A stretch of DNA of 64,000 nucleotides. Origin: Rhodobacteraceae bacterium Alg238-R152. GTDB lineage: Bacteria; Pseudomonadota; Alphaproteobacteria; Rhodobacterales; Rhodobacteraceae. Location of the stretch: NCBI GenBank assembly GCA_900537125.1, contig UNRJ01000001.1:124001-188000 (forward strand), given 5' to 3'. Each line of letters starts with the position of its first letter. Within the stretch, counting starts at the first letter, position 1. A program made the position numbers and the translations under genes. Of the stretch, positions 51,072 through 61,458 are shown piece after piece. A model generated the notes under the pieces. That model was not told where the DNA came from and did not search any database. It saw only the letters and a program-made list of their open reading frames with translations.

Positions 51072-51331
51072 GAGTCAAATTCTGGATTGGCACCAGTGGC
51101 ATTGGCCCGGAAATATTCCCAGGCATCCTGCTCGCCACCACCTTTGAACTTACAGACACCGTATTCGTTGCCGTCGGCGTCTTTGCGAATTTCGTAACCG
51201 TGCCCCTGATTGATACAGAAGGTCGCTGCCGGGTTGGCGGCATCTGTCGGCTGGTTGGGGGAGGAGTAATCACTGCAAGCAGAGAGTGTGGCCAAAGCGC
51301 CCACCGCTGTGAGAGTCATAATTGATTTCAT
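51068..51331 (-). CDS. DUF333-like small lipoprotein
   Basis: 87 residues from ATG 51331 (AGGAT eight bases upstream). Lipobox LSAC after a short hydrophobic stretch (MTLTAVGALATLSAC), then NPAATFCINQGHGYEIRKDADGNEYGVCKFKGG, the DUF333/YoaF-like pattern with two cysteines. A small exported protein of unknown role. The longer open frame upstream is not supported. Confidence 0.8.
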   Translation of the reverse strand: MKSIMTLTAVGALATLSACSDYSSPNQPTDAANPAATFCINQGHGYEIRKDADGNEYGVCKFKGGGEQDAWEYFRANATGANPEFDS

Positions 51332-51526
51332 CAAAATCATCCTGTGTTTTGTGTTCCCTGATAAGATATCGCGCAATACCTCCAGGACAAGAGACATCAT
51401 GCACCCACTCGTGTCATAGGCCCTTCTTTGCTGAATGCGCTATTCTCCGTATTTGCCCAGTTCTCCCAACTTTTTGACACATTTGGTTGTGAAGAACAGG
51501 AGGAAACACGTTAAAGGGTATTTGGT

Positions 51527-52717
51527 GTGATCAAGGAAGCGACACAATCGATCCAAGTTGTGCTTGTTTTTGACAACGCGCGCGCATTTGGCAAACAGTT
51601 CAAACATCTGGAAAACATGGTGTCCAAACTTCAGGATGCCTTGCACGACCACGGAGACTGGAACCTGCTCAAAGGTTACAGCACCCCAAACGTGCTGGGT
51701 ATTGCGTCGCATGACACACACGTGACCATTCAACGGTTTGACAACCCCATGCCCTTGCCTGGTTTTGCCTCGGTTTTGGGCAACCCGTTGATCACCAATT
51801 CACGTCCCCAGGTGGCCAAAGCCATTATGCAGCACAAGCGTGCGATTTTGATTGAGGTTGGTCCCGGCAGTGTGCCGGGTTTCACCCAAGCTTTTGCGGC
51901 GGCTGGGCTTGGCGACGACATGATGGCGCAGATGGATGCTCTGCTCGGCGGTGTAACCAATCGTGGATCTTTTGAGCAACGGCTTTTGATCGCGCAGGCG
52001 GTGGGCTGTGCCATGGTTGATCAAATGATGCCAAGCGCGGTGCATTGGGGGCAATCTGATCAGGCCTTTGATGGCAGCACGTTCAAACGGCTTGCTTCGG
52101 ATGGCTTCAACATCCTGTTGTATGTTGGCCCTTATCCGCATGATGCCAAACAACTCGAAGATGGGGCGGTGCAGCTTGGTATCAGAGGTTTGGGGTCGCA
52201 GGCTCTGCTTGGCAAGATGGTGATTTGTGCGCCTGACACAATCGACTGGGCGGTCAATCATCAAATGATGCTTGGATTTATCACTTACTGCCGCAGTATG
52301 GGACGTCTGCTAGGAGATAACGAAACCTTTGGGTCTGATATTCCCGATGCGCCGGTTTATGAGGTGCAGCACAACAATGACATTCCCCAGTTGCCAGATG
52401 GGTATATCCTTCTAACGCGCCGCTCAGAAGATGCCCCAAGTCGCGTGACCCTAAAAACCACCACCTCAAGTGAACAACAGCTTCACGCCGCTGCGCGTGG
52501 GGACCGCAATACAATGGCCCAAGATCTGACCAAACAGCCTGATGTGGGGGCAAGAAGCCTGCGCGCCAAAGCGCAAGTCGCGCGTGGTGCTGCACGAGTC
52601 TATAAACTTGGACGATTGGCGGCTGGCCTGGCCATTGCCTATTTTGTGCTCACACAGGTGCAAGTGCCAGAGTTTCTACTGTCTGAATTGGGCATAGACA
52701 GCAGCGCCCGACCGTAA
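51527..52717 (+). CDS. Unknown 396-residue protein with a C-terminal membrane anchor
   Basis: GTG start at 51527, nine bases after AAAGGG. The body is a cytoplasmic-looking alpha/beta protein: VLVFDNARAFGKQF, SHDTHVTIQRFDNPMPLPGF, RPQVAKAIMQHKRAILIEVGPG, AQAVGCAMVDQMMPSAVHWGQSDQ, then a Thr/Ser linker and a basic segment (RSLRAKAQVARGAARVYKL) before one hydrophobic helix (AAGLAIAYFVLTQVQVPEFLL) close to the end, a tail-anchor layout. The middle recalls DUF4261-type proteins, but I hold that weakly. It stands alone, not in an operon with its neighbours. Confidence 0.55.
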   Translation: MIKEATQSIQVVLVFDNARAFGKQFKHLENMVSKLQDALHDHGDWNLLKGYSTPNVLGIASHDTHVTIQRFDNPMPLPGFASVLGNPLITNSRPQVAKAIMQHKRAILIEVGPGSVPGFTQAFAAAGLGDDMMAQMDALLGGVTNRGSFEQRLLIAQAVGCAMVDQMMPSAVHWGQSDQAFDGSTFKRLASDGFNILLYVGPYPHDAKQLEDGAVQLGIRGLGSQALLGKMVICAPDTIDWAVNHQMMLGFITYCRSMGRLLGDNETFGSDIPDAPVYEVQHNNDIPQLPDGYILLTRRSEDAPSRVTLKTTTSSEQQLHAAARGDRNTMAQDLTKQPDVGARSLRAKAQVARGAARVYKLGRLAAGLAIAYFVLTQVQVPEFLLSELGIDSSARP

Positions 52718-52794
52718 GCATTCTTCTGCGCAATCGCCAAAATCCTCACTTCCTGACTTGAGGTAGGACGGGAACGGCGGTAGGGCCATTGCTT

Positions 52795-53613
52795 ATGAAA
52801 ATGCTTTTCCTTGGTGATGTGATGGGCCGCGCGGGACGTGCGGCTGTAGTGGAACGCCTGCCGAAGCTGCGCGACGCGTGGCGGCTGGATTTTGTCGTTG
52901 TGAATGGCGAAAACGCCTCCAACGGTATGGGCCTGTCTGGCGCGCATGCCAAAACGCTGCTGGACGCGGGCGCGGACTGCATCACGCTGGGCGATCATGC
53001 GTTTGACCAAAAAGACATGTTGCAGTTCATCCAAAACGAGCCGCGTGTCATTCGTCCGTTGAATATTGCGCGGGGCGATGTGCCCGGCAAAGGCTTTCGC
53101 GTGTTCACTGCCCGCGCTGGGCGCAAAGTGTTGGTGACACAAGCGCTGGGCCAAGTGTTCATGAAGCAGCCTTATAGCGATCCGTTCTCCGCCATAGACC
53201 AAGTGCTGCGCGCCCATCCGCGTGGCGGTATGGTGCAGGCGGCTATTGTCGACATGCACTGCGAGGCCACATCTGAGAAGATGGGCATGGGGCACTACTG
53301 CGATAGCCGCGTGAGCCTTGTGGTGGGCACGCATACACACATCCCAACAGCAGATACACAAATCCTGCCCGGCGGCACTGCGTTTCAGGCCGATGCCGGC
53401 ATGTGTGGCGACTACAATTCGGTGATTGGCATGCAGAAAGAAGAGCCGATGCGCCGCTTTGTGACCGGCATGCCAAAATCGCGCTTCACGCCGGCGCTGG
53501 GCGAAGCCACGCTCTCTGGTGTCTATGTCGAGACCGACGACCGCACCGGCGCCGCGACCCGTATCGAGATGGTCCGTCAGGGTGGCCGTCTCAGCCAATG
53601 TGGCCCCAGTTGA
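52795..53613 (+). CDS. YmdB-like metallophosphoesterase (TIGR00282 family)
   Basis: 272 residues from ATG 52795. Dinuclear metal site: FLGDVMGRAGR (Asp), NGENASNG (Glu/Asn), LGDHAFD (Asp-His), VDMHCEATSEKMGMGHY (His), VVGTHTHIPTAD (His-x-His). The family member YmdB is a cyclic-AMP/2',3'-cNMP phosphodiesterase in Bacillus. Typical length. Cytoplasmic. Probably monocistronic. Confidence 0.92.
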   Translation: MKMLFLGDVMGRAGRAAVVERLPKLRDAWRLDFVVVNGENASNGMGLSGAHAKTLLDAGADCITLGDHAFDQKDMLQFIQNEPRVIRPLNIARGDVPGKGFRVFTARAGRKVLVTQALGQVFMKQPYSDPFSAIDQVLRAHPRGGMVQAAIVDMHCEATSEKMGMGHYCDSRVSLVVGTHTHIPTADTQILPGGTAFQADAGMCGDYNSVIGMQKEEPMRRFVTGMPKSRFTPALGEATLSGVYVETDDRTGAATRIEMVRQGGRLSQCGPS

Positions 53614-53731
53614 CGCCAAAAGTGTGGACCTGATCTAAGTGTGGCGCCTGCCCAACAGGCATCTACCTAAAATCTGTTGCCCAACAGGGCCTTCATGCTA
53701 AACGTTGGCCGCTGGTAACAACGGGATTGGT

Positions 53732-55510
53732 ATGGATCTTTTTGCATTTTCGCAAACCACACAGGCGGTTTTGGCGCTTCTCACCGTGTTGGGCATGTTT
53801 GTGCTGTTTCTGCGCGAAGCATATCCCACTGAGGTGGTTGCCATCGGCGGCGTCGCAGTGCTCTTGTTTTTGGGTGTCCTGCCGTATCAAGCCGCGCTTG
53901 GTGTCCTGTCCAACCCAGCCCCATGGACCATCGCGGCGATGTTCATTGTCATGGGTGCCTTGGTGCGCACCGGCGCATTGTCCGTCTTTACCGCCTTGGC
54001 AGACGGGCAGGCTCAGGAGCGCCCGCAGGTCGCGATCTCGGTCCTGCTGTGCTTTGTGGTGATCGCCTCTGCTTTTGTCTCCAATACGCCCGTGGTTGTG
54101 GTGATGATCCCGGTGTTCACGCAATTGGCGCGTACCTTGGGAGCTTCGGCCTCTAAGCTTCTGATTCCATTGAGTTATGCAGCGATCATGGGCGGCACAT
54201 TGACCCTCATCGGGACGTCCACCAACCTTCTTGTGGACGGCGTGGCCCGTGATCAAGGCTTGGAGCCGTTCAGCATCTTTGAGGTCACGCCTCTGGGCCT
54301 GATCATTGTGGCTTGGGGCATGGCATATCTCTACTTTTTTGGCCGCCGTCTTCTGCCGGAACGCGCCAGTATGGCGGACTTGCTGTCCAACCGCAGCCAA
54401 ATGAAATTCTTCACCGAGGCGGTGATCCCACCGGAAAGCAACCTGATTGGTCGGGAGGTCACGGGGGTGCAATTGTTCAAACGGGATGGCGTGCGTTTGG
54501 TGGATGTGATCCGGGGCGATACATCTCTTCGCCGCAACCTTGCCGGCGTGACCCTGCAAGTGGGCGACCGTGTGGTGTTGCGCACCAAAATGACCGAACT
54601 CTTGAGCCTGCAGCGTAACAAGTCCCTAAAGCGTCTGGATCAGGTTGGCGCAGTGGAAACCACCACGGTGGAAGCGCTGATCACGCCGGGCTGTAAAATG
54701 GTTGGCCGCCGCCTCGGTGCATTGCGGCTGCGTCGCCGCTTTGGTGTCTATCCGCTAGCGGTGCACCGCCGGAACCAGAACATCGGCCAACAATTAGATC
54801 AGCTGGTGGTCCGCGTGGGTGACACTTTGCTGCTCGAGGGCGCGCCAGAAGACATTCAACGTCTTGCCAGTGAGATGGACATGGTGGACGTGTCTCAGCC
54901 GTCGGAGCGGGAATACCGCCGCGGCCATGCGCCTATTGCCTTGGGCGCAATGATGGGCATTGTGATCCTCGCAGGCATGGGGGTGGCCCCAATTCTGTAT
55001 CTTGCCATTCTGGCAGTGGCTGTGGTTCTGCTGACCCGCTGTATCGACGCGGATGAGGCGTTTTCATTTGTCGATGGCCGCCTGCTGTCGCTCATCTTCG
55101 CGATGCTTGCGATTGGGGCTGCTCTGTCTCATTCCGGCGCGGTGTCTCTGATCGTGAACGGTCTTGCGCCAGCACTGCAAGGCCTGCCGCCATTCCTGTT
55201 GATTTGGGCGATCTACCTGCTGACATCTGTGCTGACCGAGCTGGTGTCCAACAACGCGGTTGCCGTGGTGGTCACCCCCATCGCGGTAGGGCTGGCGCAG
55301 GCCATTGGTGTGGATCCGCGCCCACTGGTGGTAGCGGTGATGATTGCCGCCTCAGCAAGTTTTGCCACCCCAATTGGCTATCAGACCAACATGCTGGTCT
55401 TTGGGCCCGGCGGTTACAAGTTCACCGACTTCATGCGCGTCGGCATTCCGCTGAACCTGTCGATTGGTATTTTGGCCTCCGCGCTGATCCCGTATTTCTG
55501 GCCGCTCTAA
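53732..55510 (+). CDS. SLC13-like anion transporter with two TrkA-C domains
   Basis: 592 residues from ATG 53732. N-terminal membrane half (TAIL in LGVLPYQAALGVLSNPAPWTIAAMFIVMGALV), then SNTPVVVVMIPVF and GGTLTLIGTSTNLLVDG, the Na+/substrate site of the divalent anion/sodium symporters. Two cytoplasmic TrkA-C domains occupy about residues 215-395 (VTGVQLFKRDGVRLVDVIRG..RVVLRT; GRRLGALRLRRRFGVYPLAVHR). The second membrane half ends SFATPIGYQTNMLVFGPGGYKF. Such SLC13-TrkA-C proteins move sulfate, tellurite or dicarboxylates; the substrate is not determinable here. Confidence 0.9.
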   Translation: MDLFAFSQTTQAVLALLTVLGMFVLFLREAYPTEVVAIGGVAVLLFLGVLPYQAALGVLSNPAPWTIAAMFIVMGALVRTGALSVFTALADGQAQERPQVAISVLLCFVVIASAFVSNTPVVVVMIPVFTQLARTLGASASKLLIPLSYAAIMGGTLTLIGTSTNLLVDGVARDQGLEPFSIFEVTPLGLIIVAWGMAYLYFFGRRLLPERASMADLLSNRSQMKFFTEAVIPPESNLIGREVTGVQLFKRDGVRLVDVIRGDTSLRRNLAGVTLQVGDRVVLRTKMTELLSLQRNKSLKRLDQVGAVETTTVEALITPGCKMVGRRLGALRLRRRFGVYPLAVHRRNQNIGQQLDQLVVRVGDTLLLEGAPEDIQRLASEMDMVDVSQPSEREYRRGHAPIALGAMMGIVILAGMGVAPILYLAILAVAVVLLTRCIDADEAFSFVDGRLLSLIFAMLAIGAALSHSGAVSLIVNGLAPALQGLPPFLLIWAIYLLTSVLTELVSNNAVAVVVTPIAVGLAQAIGVDPRPLVVAVMIAASASFATPIGYQTNMLVFGPGGYKFTDFMRVGIPLNLSIGILASALIPYFWPL

Positions 55511-55654
55511 AGGCGTTAACAGGTGACGCAATGCGCGTTGCGTTTACCGTTGCGCGTTTGGGGCAGCTGAAAAAACGCACCTCCGCAAAACAGTCGCGAT
55601 ACAGACAGAATACCGACGTCAAAACAGCGTCAAATTTGCTGGTTAATTCGCCAA

Positions 55655-55687
55655 CAAAAAACGCGCCGCAGAGGCCTGCGGCGCGTT
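55655..55687 (-). terminator. Terminator of the pyruvate dehydrogenase operon
   Basis: AACGCGCCGCA / TGCGGCGCGTT perfect stem, six-base loop; on the minus strand it is followed by seven T. It lies 20 bases after the lpd stop. Confidence 0.92.
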
Positions 55688-55707
55688 GTCTTTGGATCAG
55701 ATGAAGA

Positions 55708-57438
55708 TCACTTCTTTTTGCGCGGTGGCATCAGGTCGGTGATCGTGCCCTCAAACATCTCAGCGGCAAAATTGATGGTCTCGCTGAGCGTTGGGTGAGG
55801 GTGAATGGTATGGCCTAAATCAACCGCATCCGCGCCCATTTCGATGGCCAAAGCCACCTCCGCAATCAGGTCGCCAGCGTTGGGTCCAACAATCCCCGCA
55901 CCAATCACGCGCTCGGAATCTTCGTCGAAAATCAACTTGGTAAGCCCTTCAGAGCGGCCCAGAGACAGCGAACGACCAGAGGCGGCCCAAGGGAACACAC
56001 CCTTGCCAACCTTCATACCCTCGGCCTTGGCCTGTGTCTCTGTGACACCCACCCAAGCAACCTCAGGATCGGTGTAAGCCACCGACGGGATCACCCGCGC
56101 ATCAAAGTGACGTTTGTGCCCCGCAGCCACCTCAGCGGCCACTTTGCCCTCGTGCACAGCTTTGTGGGCCAGCATTGGCTGTCCAACAACGTCCCCAATG
56201 GCAAAAATATGAGGCACCCCAGTGCGTTGCTGACTATCGACCGCAATGAACCCACGCTCATCCACTGCCACACCAGCCGCCGCCGCATTGACCTTCGCCC
56301 CGTTTGGACGACGCCCCACCGCAACAAGCACTTTGTCAAACGTATCAACCACTTCGCCGTTAGGGCCTTCCATGGTTACCTCAAGACCAGCGTCCGTTGC
56401 ATTAACCGCAGTGACTTTGGTTTTGGTTAGAATGGCCTCGTAACGCCCTTCAATCCGCTTGTGCAGCGGTTTCACAACGTCTTTGTCAGCGCCCGGAATG
56501 ATCTGATCCATGAACTCAACGATGGTCACTTTTGAGCCCAATGCATCATACACTGTGGCCATTTCCAGGCCAATAATGCCGCCACCAAGCACCAGCAGGC
56601 GCTCTGGCACATCTTCCAGTTCCAATGCGCCGGTGCTGTCAATCACGCGTGGATCGTCATGTGGAATGAAGGGCAGGGTGACCGGCTCAGACCCCGCTGC
56701 GATGACGCATTGGTCAAAGCTAACGGTGGATTTCTCGCCGTTGTTGTCGACCTCAATCATATTGGGCCCAGAGAACGTGCCGTAGCCGTTTACAACCTGC
56801 ACTTTACGCGCCTTGGCCAATCCGCCAAGGCCGCCAGTCAGTTGATTAACAACGCTTTCTTTCCAGCCGCGCAGCTTATCCAGATCGACCTCAGGCTTGG
56901 CAAAGCTGATGCCGTGCTCCGCCATTTCCTCAGCCTCGGTGATCACTTTGGCCGAGTGCAGCAGCGCTTTGGAAGGAATACAACCTACGTTGAGGCAGAC
57001 ACCACCAAGCGAGCTGTCTTTCTCGATCAGCACAACCTTTTTGCCGAGGTCCGCAGCGCGGAACGCCGCTGTATAGCCACCTGGGCCAGAGCCCAAAACA
57101 ACCACTTCGGCATGCACATCACCAGCGCCTGTTGCGGCACCGGTTGCAGCAACAGCTTGTGGCGCAGAAGGGGCTTCGGATACGGCAGCCGTTGGCGCCT
57201 CAGCAGCACCTTCAACTTCCAAAACGAGGATCAGGCTACCCTCAGAAACAGCGTCGCCTTCGGCCAATTTGATGTCCTTCACAACGCCTGCGGCGGGTGA
57301 TGGCACTTCCATGGTTGCCTTGTCGCTTTCGACCTCAATGAGCGGGTCTTCTGCGGCGACAGTGTCGCCAACAGAGACCAGAACGGAGACCACAGGAACT
57401 TCGGAAAAGTCCCCAATATCAGGTACTTTGACGTCCAT
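55708..57438 (-). CDS. lpdA: Dihydrolipoyl dehydrogenase (E3) with N-terminal lipoyl domain
   Basis: 576 residues: an N-terminal lipoyl domain (residues 2-77, lipoylated lysine in ESDKATMEV), an Ala/Pro linker, then E3. FAD loop [17 protein letters not shown], redox disulphide [18 protein letters not shown] loop [13 protein letters not shown], and the His-Glu dyad in [10 protein letters not shown]. It reoxidises dihydrolipoyl groups of E2. The lipoyl domain is about 86 percent identical to that of the adjacent E2, suggesting recent duplication or conversion. Third gene of the operon, 11 bases after aceF. Confidence 0.95.
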   Translation of the reverse strand: MDVKVPDIGDFSEVPVVSVLVSVGDTVAAEDPLIEVESDKATMEVPSPAAGVVKDIKLAEGDAVSEGSLILVLEVEGAAEAPTAAVSEAPSAPQAVAATGAATGAGDVHAEVVVLGSGPGGYTAAFRAADLGKKVVLIEKDSSLGGVCLNVGCIPSKALLHSAKVITEAEEMAEHGISFAKPEVDLDKLRGWKESVVNQLTGGLGGLAKARKVQVVNGYGTFSGPNMIEVDNNGEKSTVSFDQCVIAAGSEPVTLPFIPHDDPRVIDSTGALELEDVPERLLVLGGGIIGLEMATVYDALGSKVTIVEFMDQIIPGADKDVVKPLHKRIEGRYEAILTKTKVTAVNATDAGLEVTMEGPNGEVVDTFDKVLVAVGRRPNGAKVNAAAAGVAVDERGFIAVDSQQRTGVPHIFAIGDVVGQPMLAHKAVHEGKVAAEVAAGHKRHFDARVIPSVAYTDPEVAWVGVTETQAKAEGMKVGKGVFPWAASGRSLSLGRSEGLTKLIFDEDSERVIGAGIVGPNAGDLIAEVALAIEMGADAVDLGHTIHPHPTLSETINFAAEMFEGTITDLMPPRKKK

Positions 57439-57449
57439 CTTTGTTCTCC

Positions 57450-58706
57450 TTACCACATCAACTTGCGCATATCACCAAGCAGGGTTTTTAACGTCACGGT
57501 GAACCGTGCCGCCAAAGCCCCATCAATGGCGCGGTGATCATAGCTGAGTGACAGGGGTTGCATCAGGCGTGGCACAAACTCTTCGCCATTCCAGACCGGC
57601 GCCATTTTGGAGCGGGTCAGGCCGAGGATCGCCACTTCTGGTGCGTTCACAATTGGAGTGAAGGACGTGCCACCTATCCCGCCAAGTGACGAGATTGTGA
57701 AAGTCGCTCCCTGCATGTCGGGGCCTTTCAACTCGCCTGCGCGGGCTTTGCCGGACAACTCCATGAGATCTTTGGAGATTTCTACAATGCCCTTACGGTC
57801 CGCATCTTTGATCACTGGCACAACCAACCCGTTTGGCGTGTCCGCCGCAAAGCCGATGTTGTAGTAGTCCTTCTTGATCAGCTTGTCGCCGTCCGGATGG
57901 ATTGACGAGTTCACTTCCCAGTGCTGCTTGAGAGCAGAAACAGAAGCCTTGACCACAAAGGACAGCAAAGTCACGCGATAGCCGTCTTCCTTGGCCATCG
58001 TGTCCATTTCTTTGCGGTACTTGTCCAGATCGGTGATGTCCGCCTCGTCGTTGTGGGTGACGTGTGGGATGTTGAGCCAGCTGCGGTGCAGGGCAGGGCC
58101 AGACAGCTTTTTGATGCGTGGCATCTCGACGTCTTCGACAGGACCAAATTTGGAGAAATCCACGCTTGGGATCGGGGGAATGCCCATGCCACCCTGTGAT
58201 GCGCCACCAGCCACTGGGGCCGCTGTGGTGCTCTTCAGGAAGGCTGTCACATCTTCGCGCAGGATACGACCTTTGCGGCCAGAGCCGTTCACTTTGGCAA
58301 GGTCCACATCCAACTGGCGCGCAAAGGCGCGTACAGAGGGTGACGCGTGAGTCTTGCCAAATCCCGCATCGGTCACCGCCGCGGGAGCGGGTGCGGCTAC
58401 CGGGGCTGGTGCCGCGGCAGCAGGTGTTGCGGCTTCCGCTTTTGGGGCAGGGGCTTTCGCTGCGGCGGCACCCTCTGCTTCCAACATCAGGATCAGAGAC
58501 CCTTCGGATACGGCGTCGCCTTCGGACACTTTGATCTCAACCACTTTGCCCGCCACTGGGGAGGGCACTTCCATGGTGGCCTTGTCGCTTTCCACTTCGA
58601 TCAGCGGGTCTTCGGCCGCGACCACGTCACCGGCACTCACAAGAACGGAAACCACTGGAACTTCAGTGAAATCGCCGATGTCGGGAACTTTGACTTCGAT
58701 TGTCAT
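57450..58706 (-). CDS. aceF: Dihydrolipoamide acetyltransferase (E2) of pyruvate dehydrogenase
   Basis: 418 residues. One lipoyl domain (residues 3-78), a long Ala/Pro linker ([16 protein letters not shown]), a peripheral-subunit-binding domain ([35 protein letters not shown]), then the catalytic CAT domain with [12 protein letters not shown] (His and Asp of the active site). Transfers acetyl groups to CoA and forms the complex core. Start at ATG 58706, seven bases after a GGAG. Lies between aceE (23 bases) and lpd. Confidence 0.95.
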   Translation of the reverse strand: MTIEVKVPDIGDFTEVPVVSVLVSAGDVVAAEDPLIEVESDKATMEVPSPVAGKVVEIKVSEGDAVSEGSLILMLEAEGAAAAKAPAPKAEAATPAAAAPAPVAAPAPAAVTDAGFGKTHASPSVRAFARQLDVDLAKVNGSGRKGRILREDVTAFLKSTTAAPVAGGASQGGMGIPPIPSVDFSKFGPVEDVEMPRIKKLSGPALHRSWLNIPHVTHNDEADITDLDKYRKEMDTMAKEDGYRVTLLSFVVKASVSALKQHWEVNSSIHPDGDKLIKKDYYNIGFAADTPNGLVVPVIKDADRKGIVEISKDLMELSGKARAGELKGPDMQGATFTISSLGGIGGTSFTPIVNAPEVAILGLTRSKMAPVWNGEEFVPRLMQPLSLSYDHRAIDGALAARFTVTLKTLLGDMRKLMW

Positions 58707-58729
58707 TTTCAAATCTCCTCTCTTCCCGA

Positions 58730-61384
58730 TCACACCAGGCGCGGGTTCGGCTTGGCGCCGTCGATGTCATATTTGGCCAATGCGGCCTCAAGGTCTTTCT
58801 TGGTCACAGCACCCTCTTTGTAGAGGTCAACCATGGCCGCAGCTGCAATGTGGTTTGCGTCCACCTCAAAGAAGCGGCGCAGGTTCACGCGACTGTCAGA
58901 GCGGCCAAACCCGTCTGTGCCCAACACGGTGTAGCTGCCCGGCACACAGGTCCGGATCTGCTCCGCGTAGTTCTTCATGTAGTCAGTGGCCGCAATCACT
59001 GGGCCAGTGGCCTTGGAGAGCTGTTCCGCCACAAACGAGGCCTTCGGTGTGGCCAGCGGGTTCAAGCGGTTGTGGCGGGCCACATCCTGACAATCCCGTG
59101 CCAGCTCGTTGAAGCTGGTGGCGGACCAGATTTCGCTTGTCACACCAAAGTCTTCTTCGAGCATTTCCGCAGCCTTCATGGCCTGCACCAGAATGGTACC
59201 GGAGCCCATCAGTGTGACGTGTTTCTTGGATGGTTTTTTGACCTCTTTGAAACGATAGAGACCTTTGATGATCTCGTCCTCCACACCCATCGGCATATCC
59301 GGGTGGGCGTAGTTTTCGTTCATGAGTGTGAGGTAGAAGAACACATCCTCCTGATCTTCATACATCCGTTTCATACCGTGCTGCACAATCACAGCCACTT
59401 CGTGTTGGAAAGTGGGATCATAAGTGATGCAGTTCGGAATGGTGCTGGCAAGGATGTGGCTGTGGCCGTCTTCGTGTTGCAAGCCTTCGCCGTTCAGTGT
59501 GGTCCGGCCAGCGGTGCCGCCGAGCATAAAGCCACGCGCACGGCTGTCGCCTGCGGCCCAGGCCAGATCGCCAATCCGCTGGAAGCCAAACATAGAGTAG
59601 TAGATGAAGAACGGGATCATCGGCACGCCATGGTTGGAATAGGCAGTCGCCGCCGCAATCCAATCTGACATTGCGCCAGCTTCGTTGATGCCTTCCTGAA
59701 GCACCTGACCGTCAGTTGTTTCCTTGTAGTACATCATCTGATCGGCATCTTGCGGCGTGTATTTCTGACCTTCCGGGTTGTAGATGCCCACAGAACGGAA
59801 CAAGCCTTCCATACCAAAGGTGCGGCTTTCATCCGGCACAATCGGCACAATGTTCTGCCCGATCTTCTTGTCTCGCAGAAGTGTCGTCAAAATACGAACA
59901 AAGGCCATAGTGGTGGAAATTTCGCGATCCCCGGTGCCTTTGAGTTGCGCCGCAAACTTGTCCAGATCTGGAATTTCCAGCTTAGGCGATTGGCTCTCAC
60001 GTTTGGGGAATTCCCCACCAAGTGCTTTGCGGCGATCCGCCAGATAGGCTTTCTGCGCGTTGTTCAATTTCACAAACGGCGCATCTCCCACATCTTCGTC
60101 GCTGACCGGGATCTCAAAGCGGTCGCGGAAGGCGCGCAGCTGATCTTCGTTCATTTTCTTTTGCTGGTGGGTGGTGTTCTGGCCTTCGCCAGCGGTGCCC
60201 ATGCCGTGACCTTTAACGGTTTTTACCAACAGGCAGGTCGGTTGACCTTTGGTGTCACTGGCGCGTTTGAAGGCGGTGTAAACCTTTTGTGGGTCATGGC
60301 CACCACGACGCAGGGACCAGATCTGTTCGTCGGTCCAGTCTTTTACCAGCTCGGCGGTCTCTGGGTATTTGCCAAAGAAGTGTTCGCGAATGTAAGCGCC
60401 GTCTTTGGATTTGAAGGTCTGGTAATCCCCGTCAACGGTTTCATCCATCAGCTGACGCAGCTTGCCAGAGGTGTCTTTCTCCAGAAGCTCGTCCCAACCT
60501 TTGCCCCACAGCAATTTGATCACGTTCCAGCCTGCGCCGCGGAAGTCGCCTTCGAGCTCCTGCACAATTTTGTGGTTGCCGCGCACAGGTCCGTCCAGAC
60601 GTTGCAGGTTGCAGTTCACCACAAAAATCAGGTTGTCGAGACCTTCACGTGCTGCGAGGTCAATGGCGCCACGGCTTTCTGGTTCGTCCATCTCGCCATC
60701 ACCAAGGAAGCACCAGACCTTACGGTCGGCCATGTCAATTAGGCCGCGGTTGTGCATGTATTTCATGAACCGCGCTTGGTAGATCGCCATCAGCGGGCCA
60801 AGGCCCATGGAGACAGTAGGGAACTGCCAGTAATCCGGCATCAGCCAAGGGTGCGGGTAAGAGGAGAGACCGCCGCCGTCCACTTCAGAGCGGAAGTTTT
60901 CCAGCTGCTCTTCGGTCAGGCGCCCTTCCATGAAGGAGCGCGCGTATATGCCGGGGATCACGTGGCCTTGGAAGAAAACAAGGTCGCCACCGTGGATCGC
61001 AGATTTGCTGCGCCAAAAGTGGTTCAAACCTATATCATACATCACCGCAGAGGAGGCGAAGGAGGCGATGTGCCCACCGTACTCGCTGCTCACTTTGTTA
61101 CGACGCACCACAGTAGCCATGGCGTTCCAGCGGTTGATGGTGCGGATGCGCCATTCCATGTCCAGGTCACCTGGGAACTCTTCCTGGTCATCGGTAGGAA
61201 TGGTGTTCTGATACGGCGTGGTGGCCGAAAAAGGCAGGGTGGCTCCGGCCGCACGGGCCTGTTGCACCGCTTTGTCGAGCAGGTAATGCGCTCTGTCTGG
61301 TCCATCCCGCGCGATGACATCCTCAATGGCATCCTGCCATTCTTGGGATTCTACCGGGTCGATGTCTGGAAATTCATTTGCCAT
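58730..61384 (-). CDS. aceE: Pyruvate dehydrogenase E1, homodimeric type
   Basis: Decarboxylates pyruvate with thiamine diphosphate and passes acetyl to E2. 884 residues, the long AceE form. ThDP-binding motif GDGEMDEPESRGAIDLA..NLIFVVNCNLQRL begins near residue 229; the active-site loop region PIVPDESRTFGMEGLFR and IPFFIYYSMFGFQRIGD are as usual. First gene of aceE-aceF-lpd. Two perfect palindromes lie 42 and 75 bases upstream of the start. Confidence 0.97.
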   Translation of the reverse strand: MANEFPDIDPVESQEWQDAIEDVIARDGPDRAHYLLDKAVQQARAAGATLPFSATTPYQNTIPTDDQEEFPGDLDMEWRIRTINRWNAMATVVRRNKVSSEYGGHIASFASSAVMYDIGLNHFWRSKSAIHGGDLVFFQGHVIPGIYARSFMEGRLTEEQLENFRSEVDGGGLSSYPHPWLMPDYWQFPTVSMGLGPLMAIYQARFMKYMHNRGLIDMADRKVWCFLGDGEMDEPESRGAIDLAAREGLDNLIFVVNCNLQRLDGPVRGNHKIVQELEGDFRGAGWNVIKLLWGKGWDELLEKDTSGKLRQLMDETVDGDYQTFKSKDGAYIREHFFGKYPETAELVKDWTDEQIWSLRRGGHDPQKVYTAFKRASDTKGQPTCLLVKTVKGHGMGTAGEGQNTTHQQKKMNEDQLRAFRDRFEIPVSDEDVGDAPFVKLNNAQKAYLADRRKALGGEFPKRESQSPKLEIPDLDKFAAQLKGTGDREISTTMAFVRILTTLLRDKKIGQNIVPIVPDESRTFGMEGLFRSVGIYNPEGQKYTPQDADQMMYYKETTDGQVLQEGINEAGAMSDWIAAATAYSNHGVPMIPFFIYYSMFGFQRIGDLAWAAGDSRARGFMLGGTAGRTTLNGEGLQHEDGHSHILASTIPNCITYDPTFQHEVAVIVQHGMKRMYEDQEDVFFYLTLMNENYAHPDMPMGVEDEIIKGLYRFKEVKKPSKKHVTLMGSGTILVQAMKAAEMLEEDFGVTSEIWSATSFNELARDCQDVARHNRLNPLATPKASFVAEQLSKATGPVIAATDYMKNYAEQIRTCVPGSYTVLGTDGFGRSDSRVNLRRFFEVDANHIAAAAMVDLYKEGAVTKKDLEAALAKYDIDGAKPNPRLV

Positions 61385-61425
61385 GCGGCGTCTCCTCCAC
61401 TGAAATCCGCGTTTTTACTCTTATA

Positions 61426-61439
61426 GTTTAATATTAAAC
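61426..61439. promoter_or_regulatory. Perfect palindrome upstream of aceE, candidate operator
   Basis: GTTTAATATTAAAC, 14 bases, exact dyad, 42-55 bases before the aceE start. AT-rich and in promoter position, consistent with a dimeric regulator site. Confidence 0.5.
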
Positions 61440-61458
61440 AATAGTGCTAGTGCGTGGA

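Noticed and set aside
53649-53688. Two TGCCCAACAGG repeats before the SLC13-like gene
   Set aside because: Only 11 bases, 29 apart, in a short intergenic region; no further copies or context to support a regulatory role.
53693-54559. 288-codon open frame antisense to the SLC13-like transporter
   Set aside because: His/Gln-rich composition with no recognisable domain; the sense strand has a complete transporter.
58700-60742. Two long plus-strand frames (322 and 330 codons) inside aceE
   Set aside because: Antisense to the well-conserved aceE coding sequence; no start signals.
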